Numbered from the stretch's first letter, positions 1-8,618 are shown. The stretch: 64,000 bases of DNA from Segatella copri (GCF_019127135.1 NZ_JAHOEA010000007.1:31515-95514), one strand, 5' to 3'. The notes: a model not told the origin generated them from the sequence alone. Made by a program: numbers and translations.

Positions 1-1
1 C

Positions 2-2941
2 ACCACCCTCAACGATGTCGTAGTAATCGGTTATGGTACTGTTAGAAAGAAAGACCTCACAGGTTCTGTATCTTCTATCAGCGACAAGCAGATTGCCAAC
101 ATTCCAGTTTCTAACGTAAGCGAGGCGATGACCGGTAAGATGGCTGGTGTAAACATCACTACCACTGAAGGTTCACCAGATGCTGACGTGAAGATTCGCG
201 TGCGTGGTGGTGGTTCCCTTTCTCAGGACAACTCTCCACTCTACATCGTTGATGGTTTCCCAGTTAGCTCAATCAGCGACATCGCTCCTAGCGAAATTCA
301 GAGCATCGACGTATTGAAGGATGCTTCTTCTACAGCCATCTATGGTGCCCGTGGTGCCAACGGTGTTATCATCGTAACAACCAAGAGCGGAACTGAGGGT
401 AAAACTCAGGTAAACTTTAATGCTTCTCTCGGCTACAAGAAGGTTACAAAGTTGATCAAGACTCTTGATCCTTATAACTTTGCATACTCTCTTTATGAAG
501 TTGGTGCAACAAACTATGGTAACTACAGCGACCTCGATATCTGGAAGTCTGTAGAAGGTACAGACTATCAGGACGAAGTATTCGGTCGTACTGGTAACCA
601 AAAGCAGTATAATGTAAGCGTTAGCGGTGGTACTAAGGATATCAAGTATAACATTGGCTTCTCTCATAACGACGAGAAGAGTATCATGCTTGGTTCTGGT
701 TATGCAAAGAACAACGTTAACGCAAAACTCAACGCCAACCTGAACAAGTGGTTGTCACTCGACTTCAATGCTCGTATGGCATTCACCAAACTTGATGGTC
801 TGAATGGTGGTGCTGACACAAATGAAAGCAACGCAGCCAACTCTATCGTTGCCAATACCGTAAAGTTCTGGCCAGTATATCCTCTTACAGACAGCGATGA
901 GGACGAGGAGAACTCAACATCAGTAGAACGCAATCCTATCGAGCGTATTTATGATTCTTATAAGTATCAGGAGCGTTTCCAGCAGAACTACAACGTAGGT
1001 TTGAACTGGAAGCCTTTCAAGAATATCACCTTACGCTCAGAATTTGGGTATCGCTGGGATTACAACAATACCGATCAGGTTTGGGGTTCTAATGCCACAA
1101 CCAATTCAAAGTACGGCTACAATGGTCAGCCACAAGCTGTGTTTACTAAGGTAAGCAAGAAGAACTGGCGCAATGCCAACACTATCACTTACGATAACAG
1201 CAAGCTTTTCGGAGGCCGTGACCATATCAACGTATTGTTGGGTCAGGAATGGAGCAGCAGCGAGCAGACTACAAGAAATGCCATATCTGTTGCTTACCCA
1301 GCATCTTTTGGTATTGATGACGTTTTGTCAAATACAGGTGCAGGTACTGCCCTTCCAAACGAAGGAACTATCGCTGCCGATGAGAACATCCTCTCATACT
1401 TCGGTCGTATCAATTATACATTGAATGATAAGTATCTGGCAACATTCACTATGCGTGCTGATGGCTCTAGTAAGTTTGGCAGCGGCAACCAGTGGGGTGT
1501 ATTCCCATCTTTAGCCTTGGCATGGCGTATGTCTGACGAATCATTCCTGAAAGGTGCTTCTAAGTGGCTCTCTAACTTGAAAGCTCGCTTGAGTTTCGGT
1601 ACTGCCGGTAACAACCGTATCAATTCCGGTTTGATTTCTACCGTATACTCTATGGCTAGCAACACATCAAAGGTTCCATTCTTTGATGAGAATCGTGGTT
1701 CAATGTTGGAGCATGGAACTTATCTCTATAACCCTAACCTGAAGTGGGAAACAACTGTTACCCGTAACTTCGGTATCGACTATGGTTTCTTTAACGGACG
1801 TATCAGCGGTACTTTGGATTTCTACTGGAATACCACTAAGGACCTCTTGATGCAGACTTTGATTCCATCAAACACAGGTTATAGCTACCAGTTCCAGAAC
1901 TTTGGTAAAACTTCTAACAAAGGTGTCGAGTTAGCACTCAATGCTGTCATCGTAGACAAGAAGAAGTTTGGTTTGAACTTCAACTTCAATGTTTCTTACA
2001 ACAAGAACAAGATTGACGAGTTGAATCTTGAGAATCCATGGCAGAGCAGCAACTGGAGTGGTTCTACCATCTCTAAGTATGAAGACTTCCGTGTAGAACA
2101 GGGCGGCCGACTTGGTGAGCTCTGGGGTTACAAGATGAATGGTTACTATACAGTATACGACCCAGCTACAGGCACTGGCGACTTGGTTCTCAATGCTAAG
2201 GGTAAGTGGGAATTGGCTGATGGCGTAAAAGACAAGAGCAAGGACATCTTTGGCGGTACCTACTACCCTGGTGGTCCTAAGGTACAGTGCGACGAAAATG
2301 GTAATCCTATCAAGCAGCGCCTTGGAAATACCGTTCCTACAACAACTGGTGGTTTCGGTTTCGACGGTCACGTAGGCAACTTCGACTTCAATGTGTTCTT
2401 CAACTACTCTCTTGGCAACAAGATTGTAAACGGAACCAAGCTGGCTAACGCCTTCTATTCAGGTTCTAACAAGAAGTACAACCTTGTAGATGACTTTACC
2501 CTCGACAAACGTTACACATGGATTGACCCTAACAATGGTTTGAACCTTGGTAAGATTTCTACTTCAACCATCACAACATATGGTGGCACAGAAGAAGTTA
2601 TGGCTCGCTTGAACGAGTTGAACCAGGGCAAGAGCATCTACAATCCAGCTGCCGTTACAGCCATGCAGTTGACTGATTATGCTGTAGAAGACGCTTCATT
2701 CCTGCGTTTGCAGAACGTAACTATTGGCTACACATTGCCAAAGACCTGGTTGAAGAACATCTTCATCAGCAACGTACGTATCTACTTCACCGGCTACAAC
2801 TTGCTTTGCATGACAAGCTATAAGGGTTACGACCCTGAAGTTGACACAAGCAGCAAAAAGAATCCTATGACTCCAGGTATCGACTACGCAGCATACCCTA
2901 AGAGCCGTACATTTGTAGGTGGTATTAATGTAACATTCTAA
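2..2941 (+). CDS. SusC/RagA-family TonB-dependent outer-membrane transporter, 5' end outside window
   Basis: The reading frame is open from the first bases and has no start in the window. The first residues read as the end of the carboxypeptidase-like domain and TonB-box region (NDVVVIGYGTVRKKDLTGSV), a SusC hallmark. The plug follows, with IRVRGGGSL, PLYIVDGFPV and DVLKDASSTAIYGARGANGV, then a long beta-barrel ending in GGINVTF with a terminal Phe. SusC proteins import oligosaccharides across the outer membrane using TonB energy, with a SusD lid. SusD follows after 16 nt. About 980 residues are visible; signal peptide and N-terminal domain lie upstream. An internal ATG at 128 is not the start, because conserved plug sequence precedes it. 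Confidence 0.96.
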   Translation, partial: TTLNDVVVIGYGTVRKKDLTGSVSSISDKQIANIPVSNVSEAMTGKMAGVNITTTEGSPDADVKIRVRGGGSLSQDNSPLYIVDGFPVSSISDIAPSEIQSIDVLKDASSTAIYGARGANGVIIVTTKSGTEGKTQVNFNASLGYKKVTKLIKTLDPYNFAYSLYEVGATNYGNYSDLDIWKSVEGTDYQDEVFGRTGNQKQYNVSVSGGTKDIKYNIGFSHNDEKSIMLGSGYAKNNVNAKLNANLNKWLSLDFNARMAFTKLDGLNGGADTNESNAANSIVANTVKFWPVYPLTDSDEDEENSTSVERNPIERIYDSYKYQERFQQNYNVGLNWKPFKNITLRSEFGYRWDYNNTDQVWGSNATTNSKYGYNGQPQAVFTKVSKKNWRNANTITYDNSKLFGGRDHINVLLGQEWSSSEQTTRNAISVAYPASFGIDDVLSNTGAGTALPNEGTIAADENILSYFGRINYTLNDKYLATFTMRADGSSKFGSGNQWGVFPSLALAWRMSDESFLKGASKWLSNLKARLSFGTAGNNRINSGLISTVYSMASNTSKVPFFDENRGSMLEHGTYLYNPNLKWETTVTRNFGIDYGFFNGRISGTLDFYWNTTKDLLMQTLIPSNTGYSYQFQNFGKTSNKGVELALNAVIVDKKKFGLNFNFNVSYNKNKIDELNLENPWQSSNWSGSTISKYEDFRVEQGGRLGELWGYKMNGYYTVYDPATGTGDLVLNAKGKWELADGVKDKSKDIFGGTYYPGGPKVQCDENGNPIKQRLGNTVPTTTGGFGFDGHVGNFDFNVFFNYSLGNKIVNGTKLANAFYSGSNKKYNLVDDFTLDKRYTWIDPNNGLNLGKISTSTITTYGGTEEVMARLNELNQGKSIYNPAAVTAMQLTDYAVEDASFLRLQNVTIGYTLPKTWLKNIFISNVRIYFTGYNLLCMTSYKGYDPEVDTSSKKNPMTPGIDYAAYPKSRTFVGGINVTF

Positions 2942-2957
2942 AAAAGTAACAAAGAAC

Positions 2958-4892
2958 ATGAACAAGATATTTTCAAAAGTCTTGGTAGCTTTGGGAGCTG
3001 CAACATTGGTTTCTTGCTCAGACTTCCTTGATCAGAAGTCACCTTCTGAGTTGGAGAACTCTAATGTATATGGTTCTACCTACTACACAGGCTTACGAGT
3101 AAACAAGATATATGGCGGTTTGACTCAAGACCGTACATACTCTCAGGACCTCGCCATCGTATGGAATCTGAACAGCGACATCGAATTGGTGGATGGTCTT
3201 GGAAGTGACGCTACTAACGCTACAAGTGAGCGTGGTAACATGAACTACAATGCCGATCCAGGATGGTCTAAGATTTCTGGCGTGTGGGATGCACTCTATG
3301 GTGTTATTGAAGACGCAAACGACGTTGTTGATGGCGTAAATAACAGCGACCTGTACCAGAATGGTAGCAAGTCAGACAAAGCAACAATGGGACGCTATCT
3401 CGGTGAGGCTTTAACACTCCGTGCACAGTGCTATCTCGACCTGGTACGTTTCTTCGGTGACGTACCTTTCAAGGCAGAGTCATCAAAATCAGACCTTTCC
3501 AATGCATACCTTTATAAAATGGATCGCGACAGCATCCTTGACAGCTTAATGGTAAATCTTGATGAAGCCATCGAACTTCTTCCTTGGGCAGGTCAAGAAG
3601 GATACACTACAGAGCATGCAACTAAGGGTTATGCACATGGTCTCTTGGCACAGATTGCCTTGACACGTGCAGGATATGCTATCCGCGAAAAAGCGAAGGA
3701 AGGCTACGAGACTGCAACTTACACAGACGCAACCTACCCTACACAGCGTCCAGGTGCCGCTAAGTGTAAGGAACTGTATGAGATTGCACTCAAGCATCTC
3801 AGTGCTATCATCAAGAGTGGTTCACACAAATTGAATCCATCATTCGAAAATGAATGGTATCTCTTGAACCAGCTGACTCTCGACAAGACCTATCAGGAAA
3901 ACCTCTTCGAGATACCTATGGGTAGCAATGTTACTGGTGAGTTGGGTTATACAGTTGGTGTACGCTTGAATGGCGTTACTACAGAATATGGTTATGGTAA
4001 CTCTACTGGTAAATTGAAGTTGACAGCGCCTCTCCTCTACTCTTACGACAAGGCAGACCAGCGTCGTGACGTTACAGTAGCAGCATTCGAGATTAAGCAG
4101 GATGGTAAGAAGACTGTAGAGAGCATGCTTGGCAACGCTCCATTTGGTCTTTATTGCGGTAAGTGGGATGCTCGCAAGATGAACGACAAGTGGTTGGCAG
4201 ACAACTTGAAGGCAACAGCTAAGCACACCACAGGTATTAACCCTGTCGTGATGCGCTACTCTCAGATTCTGCTTTGGTACGCTGAGGTTATGAACGAGTT
4301 GGCTGGTCCTACAGGTCGTTATGATGGTGACGCAGGTATGACTGCACTTCAGGCTCTTGCAGAAGTACACGACCGTGCTTTCAGCGACAAGGCTTTGGCA
4401 AACCACTACATCAACAACATTCCTAAAACCAAGGAAGGTCTGTTCGAAGCAATCGTACAGGAGAACGCTTGGGAGTTTGCTGGAGAAGGTTACCGCAAAT
4501 GGGATTTGATTCGCTGGAATCTCTTGGCTCAGAAGATTCAGGAGTTCAAGGATACTTATATCCAGGACTTGACTGACAAGAAATATCAGGAGAAGATTTA
4601 CTTCAACTATACTGATGACACAAAGACCAAGATTGACATGAGCAGTGTAACTTGGTATGGTCTCGCCGGAGATGAGTCTGAATCAGACTTTACTGGTAGT
4701 GCAGATAGCTTTGGCAAGTCTAGCTTGACAAGCGGCAAGGATACTCAGGTAAACACTAACTTGCCTTCTATCAGCAGTGGTCTTGTAGGCGACAATGTAC
4801 CTGTTAAGAACAGATACCTCATGCCTATTGCATCTACCACAATCTCTGCATCAAATGGTCATTTGTACAATTCTTATGGCTATAACGATTAG
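2958..4892 (+). CDS. SusD/RagB-family glycan-binding lipoprotein
   Basis: The 644-residue protein has a lipoprotein signal (MNKIFSKVLVALGAATLVSC, Cys at residue 20) followed by SDFLDQKSPSE, the usual SusD start. TPR-like segments include GEALTLRAQCYLDLVRFFGDVPF. The C-terminal part has MRYSQILLWYAEVMNEL and ENAWEFAGEGYRKWDLIRWN, both typical of the family. SusD sits on the cell surface and closes over the SusC transporter to capture glycan. It lies 16 nt after the SusC gene and before a third lipoprotein gene, so these three form one transcription unit. The substrate cannot be read from the sequence; the neighbouring pectinase-type genes suggest a pectic glycan. Confidence 0.96.
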   Translation: MNKIFSKVLVALGAATLVSCSDFLDQKSPSELENSNVYGSTYYTGLRVNKIYGGLTQDRTYSQDLAIVWNLNSDIELVDGLGSDATNATSERGNMNYNADPGWSKISGVWDALYGVIEDANDVVDGVNNSDLYQNGSKSDKATMGRYLGEALTLRAQCYLDLVRFFGDVPFKAESSKSDLSNAYLYKMDRDSILDSLMVNLDEAIELLPWAGQEGYTTEHATKGYAHGLLAQIALTRAGYAIREKAKEGYETATYTDATYPTQRPGAAKCKELYEIALKHLSAIIKSGSHKLNPSFENEWYLLNQLTLDKTYQENLFEIPMGSNVTGELGYTVGVRLNGVTTEYGYGNSTGKLKLTAPLLYSYDKADQRRDVTVAAFEIKQDGKKTVESMLGNAPFGLYCGKWDARKMNDKWLADNLKATAKHTTGINPVVMRYSQILLWYAEVMNELAGPTGRYDGDAGMTALQALAEVHDRAFSDKALANHYINNIPKTKEGLFEAIVQENAWEFAGEGYRKWDLIRWNLLAQKIQEFKDTYIQDLTDKKYQEKIYFNYTDDTKTKIDMSSVTWYGLAGDESESDFTGSADSFGKSSLTSGKDTQVNTNLPSISSGLVGDNVPVKNRYLMPIASTTISASNGHLYNSYGYND

Positions 4893-4918
4893 TACGAACT
4901 GTTAATAATAGAAACAAG

Positions 4919-6631
4919 ATGAAAATAAAGAATATATTTGGAATGTCATTGGCCTTCTTGGCCATGACTCCAATGGTTTCTTGTACAGATAAGAACGACT
5001 GGGAAGTTGACAGTGCTCACGACCGCTTGTTTGGTGTCAAGAGTTCTGCTTTGTCTGTTGACACAGATGACGACCAACCAACCAAGATTGCAATCAACTT
5101 CTCTGCTTATGACAAGAACACAGAATACTACATCGTAGAGTTGAGCACAGACTCTCTTTATGATGACGTACCTATGGGAGGTGAGAACGCAAGAATCTTC
5201 GGTGAAGACAAAAGCATCACATCTGCTCCAGTTGACATTAACAACCTGGAAGAATACACCAAGTACTACATGCGTGTAAAAGCTATGTCTTCAACCAAGG
5301 CTGAATCAAAATGGGTATATTATAAGGATGGCGACTCTTTCCGTACTCCAGGTATCCTTCACGATGTTTTGGAGAAAGACCGCTTGGACGATAACATCCG
5401 CTTGACATGGATTCCAGGTTCTAACGTAACCACTCTTCGCTATACTTATAAGGATAGCGAGGGAGAAATCCAGACTGAGGACATCGCTCTGACAGATGCT
5501 GACCGCGAAGCTGGTGAGTATAAAATTACAGGTTTGAACTCAAATCGTTCATATACATTTAGCTTACTCAATGGTGAGAAAGTTCGTGGTTCCAAGACTG
5601 TGAAGACAGCCAAGGGATTACCTTCTGCAGATTACACTGTAAGATTGAACGAAGACCGTACAGTCATCACAAATGAAGACATCGAAGAGTGGGCTAATAA
5701 GGCATTCGAGAAGATGGAAGGTGCTTCTAATGTATCTATCACATTAGGTATCCCGGCAGGTAAGACTATCGACTTGGGTACTTCAGAAAAGGCAATCAGC
5801 ATCCCTGAGGGTGTTTCTATCTCATTCTTCGGTAGAGCTGGTGAAAAGGCAACACTGAATGTAAAGAAGGCTGTATCTGTAGCAGGAAATCATGGTTACA
5901 TCAGCTTTGAACACGTAAATATTGATGGACTTCAGAACACAGATGAAGGCATTTCAGGCTGCCAATATTTCATCAATGAAGATAAAGCTTGCGATATCGA
6001 TTCTTTGGGATTCACAGAATGCAATATCAGCAACATGGAAAGAGCACTTGTTAACTTCAAGGCTTCTTCTGGTCAATCAGTAAACCTGCTTATCATTGAC
6101 AATTGTATTTCAAATAATCATGGTACAGGTGGTTATGCATTCATTTGCATGAACAAGGGTATGGACAAGATTAACAACATCAAGTTTGTTAACTCTACAT
6201 TCTCAAACATCAGTCTTGGAAAGAGTAGTGTCTTCGATTTATCAAAGGCGAAATCTTCTACAACCATAGACATAAATGCATGTACTTTCTACAATGTAGT
6301 TGGCGCAGATGGCTATTTCATCAATGCAAAAGATGCAAAACAAGGAATTAAAATTAAGATGAATAAGACAATCCTTGCAAAGACAGCCAATCCAAATGCT
6401 AGAGGTATCCAAGCTTGGGATTTGGACGCTAAAAAGAATGGTGTAGTAAAACCTGATGCAACAGCTACATACCAGACCACAGACTTCAGTTTCTACAAAA
6501 ACTCTTTTGAAGTTAACAAACTTGAAGTAGCATCTGGCTCAGCGTTCAAAAATGCAGCCAATGGCGAATTCTATCTCAAAAACTCAATCTTGGAGAAGGA
6601 AAAGGTAGGTGACCCACGTTGGATTAGATAA
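4919..6631 (+). CDS. Surface lipoprotein with FN3-like and DUF4957/DUF5123-type beta-helix regions
   Basis: A lipoprotein signal (MKIKNIFGMSLAFLAMTPMVSC) precedes a 570-residue protein. Residues 40-210 look like one or two fibronectin-III-like folds (EYYIVELSTDSLYDD, TKYYMRVKAMS, SYTFSLLNGEKVRGSKTVKT). The rest is rich in short repeats with Asn and Ser turns (ISFEHVNIDG, FTECNISNMERALVNF, IKFVNSTFSNIS), which suggests a right-handed beta-helix. The end, NGEFYLKNSILEKEKVGDPRWI, matches my memory of the DUF4957 and DUF5123 proteins that follow SusC/SusD in pectin loci. No catalytic residues are evident, so glycan binding in the SusE position is the likely role. It starts 26 nt after SusD. Confidence 0.8.
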   Translation: MKIKNIFGMSLAFLAMTPMVSCTDKNDWEVDSAHDRLFGVKSSALSVDTDDDQPTKIAINFSAYDKNTEYYIVELSTDSLYDDVPMGGENARIFGEDKSITSAPVDINNLEEYTKYYMRVKAMSSTKAESKWVYYKDGDSFRTPGILHDVLEKDRLDDNIRLTWIPGSNVTTLRYTYKDSEGEIQTEDIALTDADREAGEYKITGLNSNRSYTFSLLNGEKVRGSKTVKTAKGLPSADYTVRLNEDRTVITNEDIEEWANKAFEKMEGASNVSITLGIPAGKTIDLGTSEKAISIPEGVSISFFGRAGEKATLNVKKAVSVAGNHGYISFEHVNIDGLQNTDEGISGCQYFINEDKACDIDSLGFTECNISNMERALVNFKASSGQSVNLLIIDNCISNNHGTGGYAFICMNKGMDKINNIKFVNSTFSNISLGKSSVFDLSKAKSSTTIDINACTFYNVVGADGYFINAKDAKQGIKIKMNKTILAKTANPNARGIQAWDLDAKKNGVVKPDATATYQTTDFSFYKNSFEVNKLEVASGSAFKNAANGEFYLKNSILEKEKVGDPRWIR

Positions 6632-6654
6632 ATTCAATCAAACTATATTTAAAT

Positions 6655-6689
6655 AAAGTGCAATGCCCCATCGGCGTTGCACTTTTTTT
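6655..6689 (+). terminator. Rho-independent terminator after the first SusC/SusD operon
   Basis: AAAGTGCAA pairs with TTGCACTTT across a GC-rich middle that extends the stem, and a T run follows. It lies 24 nt after the lipoprotein stop and ends the SusC-SusD-lipoprotein transcript. Confidence 0.9.
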
Positions 6690-6761
6690 GTTTCTCTCCC
6701 TCTCCCCCACCACTCACAAAACTTTTTTTGTTAATTTCTTGGAAGTTACGAAAGAAAAGCG

Positions 6762-6769
6762 TATCTTTG
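6762..6769 (+). promoter_or_regulatory. Bacteroidetes -7 box for the Rpn-family gene
   Basis: TATCTTTG fits TAnnTTTG. It lies 32 nt before the ATG at 6802 and just downstream of the preceding terminator, so the nuclease gene has its own promoter. Confidence 0.7.
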
Positions 6770-6801
6770 CAGCGTAATATTAAGAAATAAAAGAAAAGAG
6801 A

Positions 6802-7755
6802 ATGAACGGAGAAAACTATATAAGATTTGACTGGGCGATGAAACGCCTGCTGCGCAACAAGGCTAACTATGTTGTGCTCGAGGGTTTCCTGTCTTCATTA
6901 CTTGGAAAGAAATTTAAGATTCACCGCTTCCTGGAGAGCGAAAGTAACCAAGAAGACGAAGACGATAAATATAACCGAGTAGATATTCTGGCAGAAAGCG
7001 AGGATGAACAGTTATGCATCATTGAAGTACAAAATAGTCGTGAGCATACTTATTTCCATCGCATGCTCTATGGTGTATCTAAGGCAATAACAGAGTATAT
7101 TGGTCTTGGGAAACCATACGAAGCGGTTCGCAAGGTGTATTCCATTAACATCGTCTATTTCGAACTAGGACAAGGAAAAGATTATGTGTACCATGGTAAA
7201 ACCGAATTCATCGGCGAACACGAACCACACGACATTCTGAAACTCTCCATCCGACAGAACGAGAAATTCTTTGGCATCAAGGATAAAGATTTAAAACTTA
7301 GAAAGAGCCCTGGCGACTTGTTCCCTGAGTACTACATACTACGTGTCAATGATTTTGACAAGATAGCAACTACCCCTCTTGACGAATGGATAGAATTTCT
7401 GAAAACAGGCTCAATCAGCTCCGAAGCCACTGCTGCAGGATTACCAGAAGCACGTGAGCGACTTCGTGTGGATTCACTCTCACAAGAAGACAAGCAAGCT
7501 TATTACCGACATCTAGAAGCTGTTAGACATATGAAAAGCCTATTCGACACTAGCCGTGACGAGGGATTTCAAGATGGCTTAATGGAAGGAAGAGCAGAAG
7601 GAAGAGCAGAAGGAAGAGCAGAAGGAAGAGCAGAAGGGGAAAAAGAAAAAGCCCTAAACATCGCTCTCAAACTTCTTGCTTTCAACACACCAATCGACAT
7701 CATTTCCCAATCCACTGGATTAACTGTTGAAGAGATTAAAAAATTGAAACAATAA
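6802..7755 (+). CDS. Rpn-family PD-(D/E)XK nuclease (transposase_31-like)
   Basis: The N-terminus (YIRFDWAMKRLLRNKANYVVLEGFLSSLLG) and the core VDILAESEDEQLCIIEVQNSREH are those of the Rpn / PD-(D/E)XK family: the D and the E-x-Q of the nuclease core are both present at about residues 63-77. E. coli Rpn proteins promote RecA-independent recombination through DNA cleavage; in Bacteroidales these genes are multicopy and their role is unclear. The 317-residue length is normal. Near the C-terminus the motif EGRA is repeated four times in series (residues 262-277), encoded by 12-nt DNA repeats, then a helix rich in Lys and Glu. The gene is alone, with its own promoter and terminator. No inverted repeats of a transposon were seen around it. 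Confidence 0.85.
   Translation: MNGENYIRFDWAMKRLLRNKANYVVLEGFLSSLLGKKFKIHRFLESESNQEDEDDKYNRVDILAESEDEQLCIIEVQNSREHTYFHRMLYGVSKAITEYIGLGKPYEAVRKVYSINIVYFELGQGKDYVYHGKTEFIGEHEPHDILKLSIRQNEKFFGIKDKDLKLRKSPGDLFPEYYILRVNDFDKIATTPLDEWIEFLKTGSISSEATAAGLPEARERLRVDSLSQEDKQAYYRHLEAVRHMKSLFDTSRDEGFQDGLMEGRAEGRAEGRAEGRAEGEKEKALNIALKLLAFNTPIDIISQSTGLTVEEIKKLKQ
7585..7632 (+). repeat. Four in-frame 12-nt repeats encoding EGRA
   Basis: GAAGGAAGAGCA occurs four times without interruption inside the Rpn-family gene. The unit is a multiple of three, so copy-number change by slippage would add or remove four residues and keep the frame. Confidence 0.95.
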
Positions 7756-7772
7756 TACTATACGAATAATAG

Positions 7773-7813
7773 AGAGGGTGTGTCATAAGTGGGATGACAT
7801 GCCCTCTTTTTTT
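7773..7813 (+). terminator. Terminator after the Rpn-family gene; carries the shared GAGGGTGTGTCATAAGT motif
   Basis: AGAGGGTGTGTCAT (7773-7786) pairs with ATGACATGCCCTCT (7794-7807); the two inner mismatches become G-U wobbles in RNA. A T run to 7813 follows. The left arm plus loop (GAGGGTGTGTCATAAGT) is nearly the same as 37586-37602, which also borders a 22-nt array. Confidence 0.85.
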
Positions 7814-7820
7814 CGCTATT

Positions 7821-8062
7821 TCAGCCACTTCAGTCAACTAACTCAGCCACTTCAGGCAGCTAACTCAGCTACTTCTGTCAACTCATTCAGTCACTTCTGC
7901 CAGCTAATTCAGCCACTTCATTCTGCTAACAAATCCGTCTCATTCTGCTTACGAATTCGAATCTTCGAGACAACGAAGTCATATCTTCAAGCCAGCGCAA
8001 TCGAATCTTCAAGCCAGCGCAGTCGGATCTTTAAGCCAGCGCAGTCGAATCTACAAGCCAGC
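7821..8062. repeat. 22-nt-register tandem array, 11 units in two sequence families
   Basis: Eleven consecutive 22-nt units run from 7821 to 8062 with no break in phase. Units 1-5 start TCAG(C/T)(C/T)ACTTC and end near CTAAC; unit 6 keeps the CATTCTGCT end of unit 5. Units 7-11 belong to another family, with ATCTTCAAGCCAGC at the unit end in most copies. The change from one family to the other keeps the 22-nt register. A unit of 22 is not a multiple of 3, so this is not a protein-repeat gene, although one frame happens to stay open (7778-8065). Repeats are imperfect. Function unknown. Confidence 0.93.
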
Positions 8063-8142
8063 TGAAGCCTCTGACTTTTTATAAATAACTGATTAGTCAA
8101 TCCTCTTTATGCTATTTCTAACTTGTTTTCTTGTGGTGAAAG

Positions 8143-8165
8143 ACTTCTGCAGAAGTTTTTTTTCT
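8143..8165 (+). terminator. Palindrome followed by a T run
   Basis: ACTTCTGCAGAAGT is a perfect 14-nt palindrome followed by eight or more T. It has terminator form, but no gene ends just upstream. It could end a transcript that crosses the 7821-8062 array. Confidence 0.6.
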
Positions 8166-8226
8166 CAAATATAATGCCACTAATATCACACTTAGACTTA
8201 ACCATCTGATTATAAGCGAATAACGC

Positions 8227-8302
8227 GTGGCAATAAGGGGTGTTTTTATTGTCACCTTATTGCCACCTGTTACCACGCCCCTGGTAAGCGGCTCCGCTTG
8301 CC
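8227..8302. repeat. Inverted repeats between the two array blocks
   Basis: GTGGCAATAAGG (8227-8238) is exactly inverted as CCTTATTGCCAC (8255-8266). Next, GGTAAGCGG and CCGCTTGCC (8283-8302) form a second hairpin with one mismatch. Together with the arrays on either side, they make 7773-8530 an almost continuous run of repeats. The stretch 8063-8226 shows nothing else recognisable. Confidence 0.8.
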
Positions 8303-8317
8303 GATGTTCCCGAAATT

Positions 8318-8405
8318 ACGTCACGACGTAGCATCTGAGGCGTCACGACGTAGCAATCGGTGCGTCACGACGCAGTAACAGATACGTCGCGACGTAATTC
8401 CGGCG
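8318..8405. repeat. 22-nt-register array of palindromic cores, 4 units
   Basis: Four 22-nt units start at 8318, 8340, 8362 and 8384. Each begins with a 12-nt inverted repeat (ACGTC-AC-GACGT, GCGTC-AC-GACGT, GCGTC-AC-GACGC, ACGTC-GC-GACGT) followed by a variable tail of about 10 nt. The outer base changes on both sides in unit 3, so the dyad is kept. Confidence 0.93.
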
Positions 8406-8419
8406 ACATCCTGCTCACA

Positions 8420-8529
8420 TCAAGTAAGCCTCATTTGAGCTTCAAATAAGCCTCTTTAACCGTTCAAGTAAGCCTCACTTGAACTTCAAATAAGCCTCAG
8501 TTAAACGTTACGTAAGGCTCACTTGCAAG
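8420..8529. repeat. 22-nt-register array with TCAARTAAGCCTC core, 5 units
   Basis: Five 22-nt units start at 8420, 8442, 8464, 8486 and 8508. The first 13 nt are TCAAGTAAGCCTC or TCAAATAAGCCTC (TTACGTAAGGCTC in the last); the remaining 9 nt vary. In unit 3 TCAAGT and ACTTGA are an exact inverted repeat around AAGCCTC; across the first junction ATTTGA and TCAAAT also pair. It begins 14 nt after the previous array. Confidence 0.93.
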
Positions 8530-8610
8530 CCTGAATTACACAATTAAAGGCAATATTGTAGTTTACGTTAGATTTTTCAATTATTTTGTTCGTTGTTTGA
8601 GATTTTTCAC

Positions 8611-8618
8611 TACTTTTG
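8611..8618 (+). promoter_or_regulatory. -7 box for the second SusC/SusD operon
   Basis: TACTTTTG fits TAnnTTTG, with TTTG at 8585-8588 as a possible -33 element. The transcript would have a leader of about 140 nt before the SusC start at 8765, long enough for leader-level control. No riboswitch was recognised in it. Confidence 0.65.

Noticed and set aside
6802..7755. Insertion sequence transposase
   Set aside because: Although this family is often named transposase, no terminal inverted repeats or target duplication were found around the gene, and the core is that of an Rpn nuclease.
7778..8065. Open frame of 95 codons across the first 22-nt array
   Set aside because: It starts with GTG inside a terminator hairpin, and its 22-residue periodicity follows from a 22-nt DNA unit read three times through different frames. 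No ribosome site or family resemblance.
7821..8529. CRISPR array
   Set aside because: Units are 22 nt end to end with no separate spacers of constant length beside identical repeats; repeats drift and change family. No cas genes in the window.
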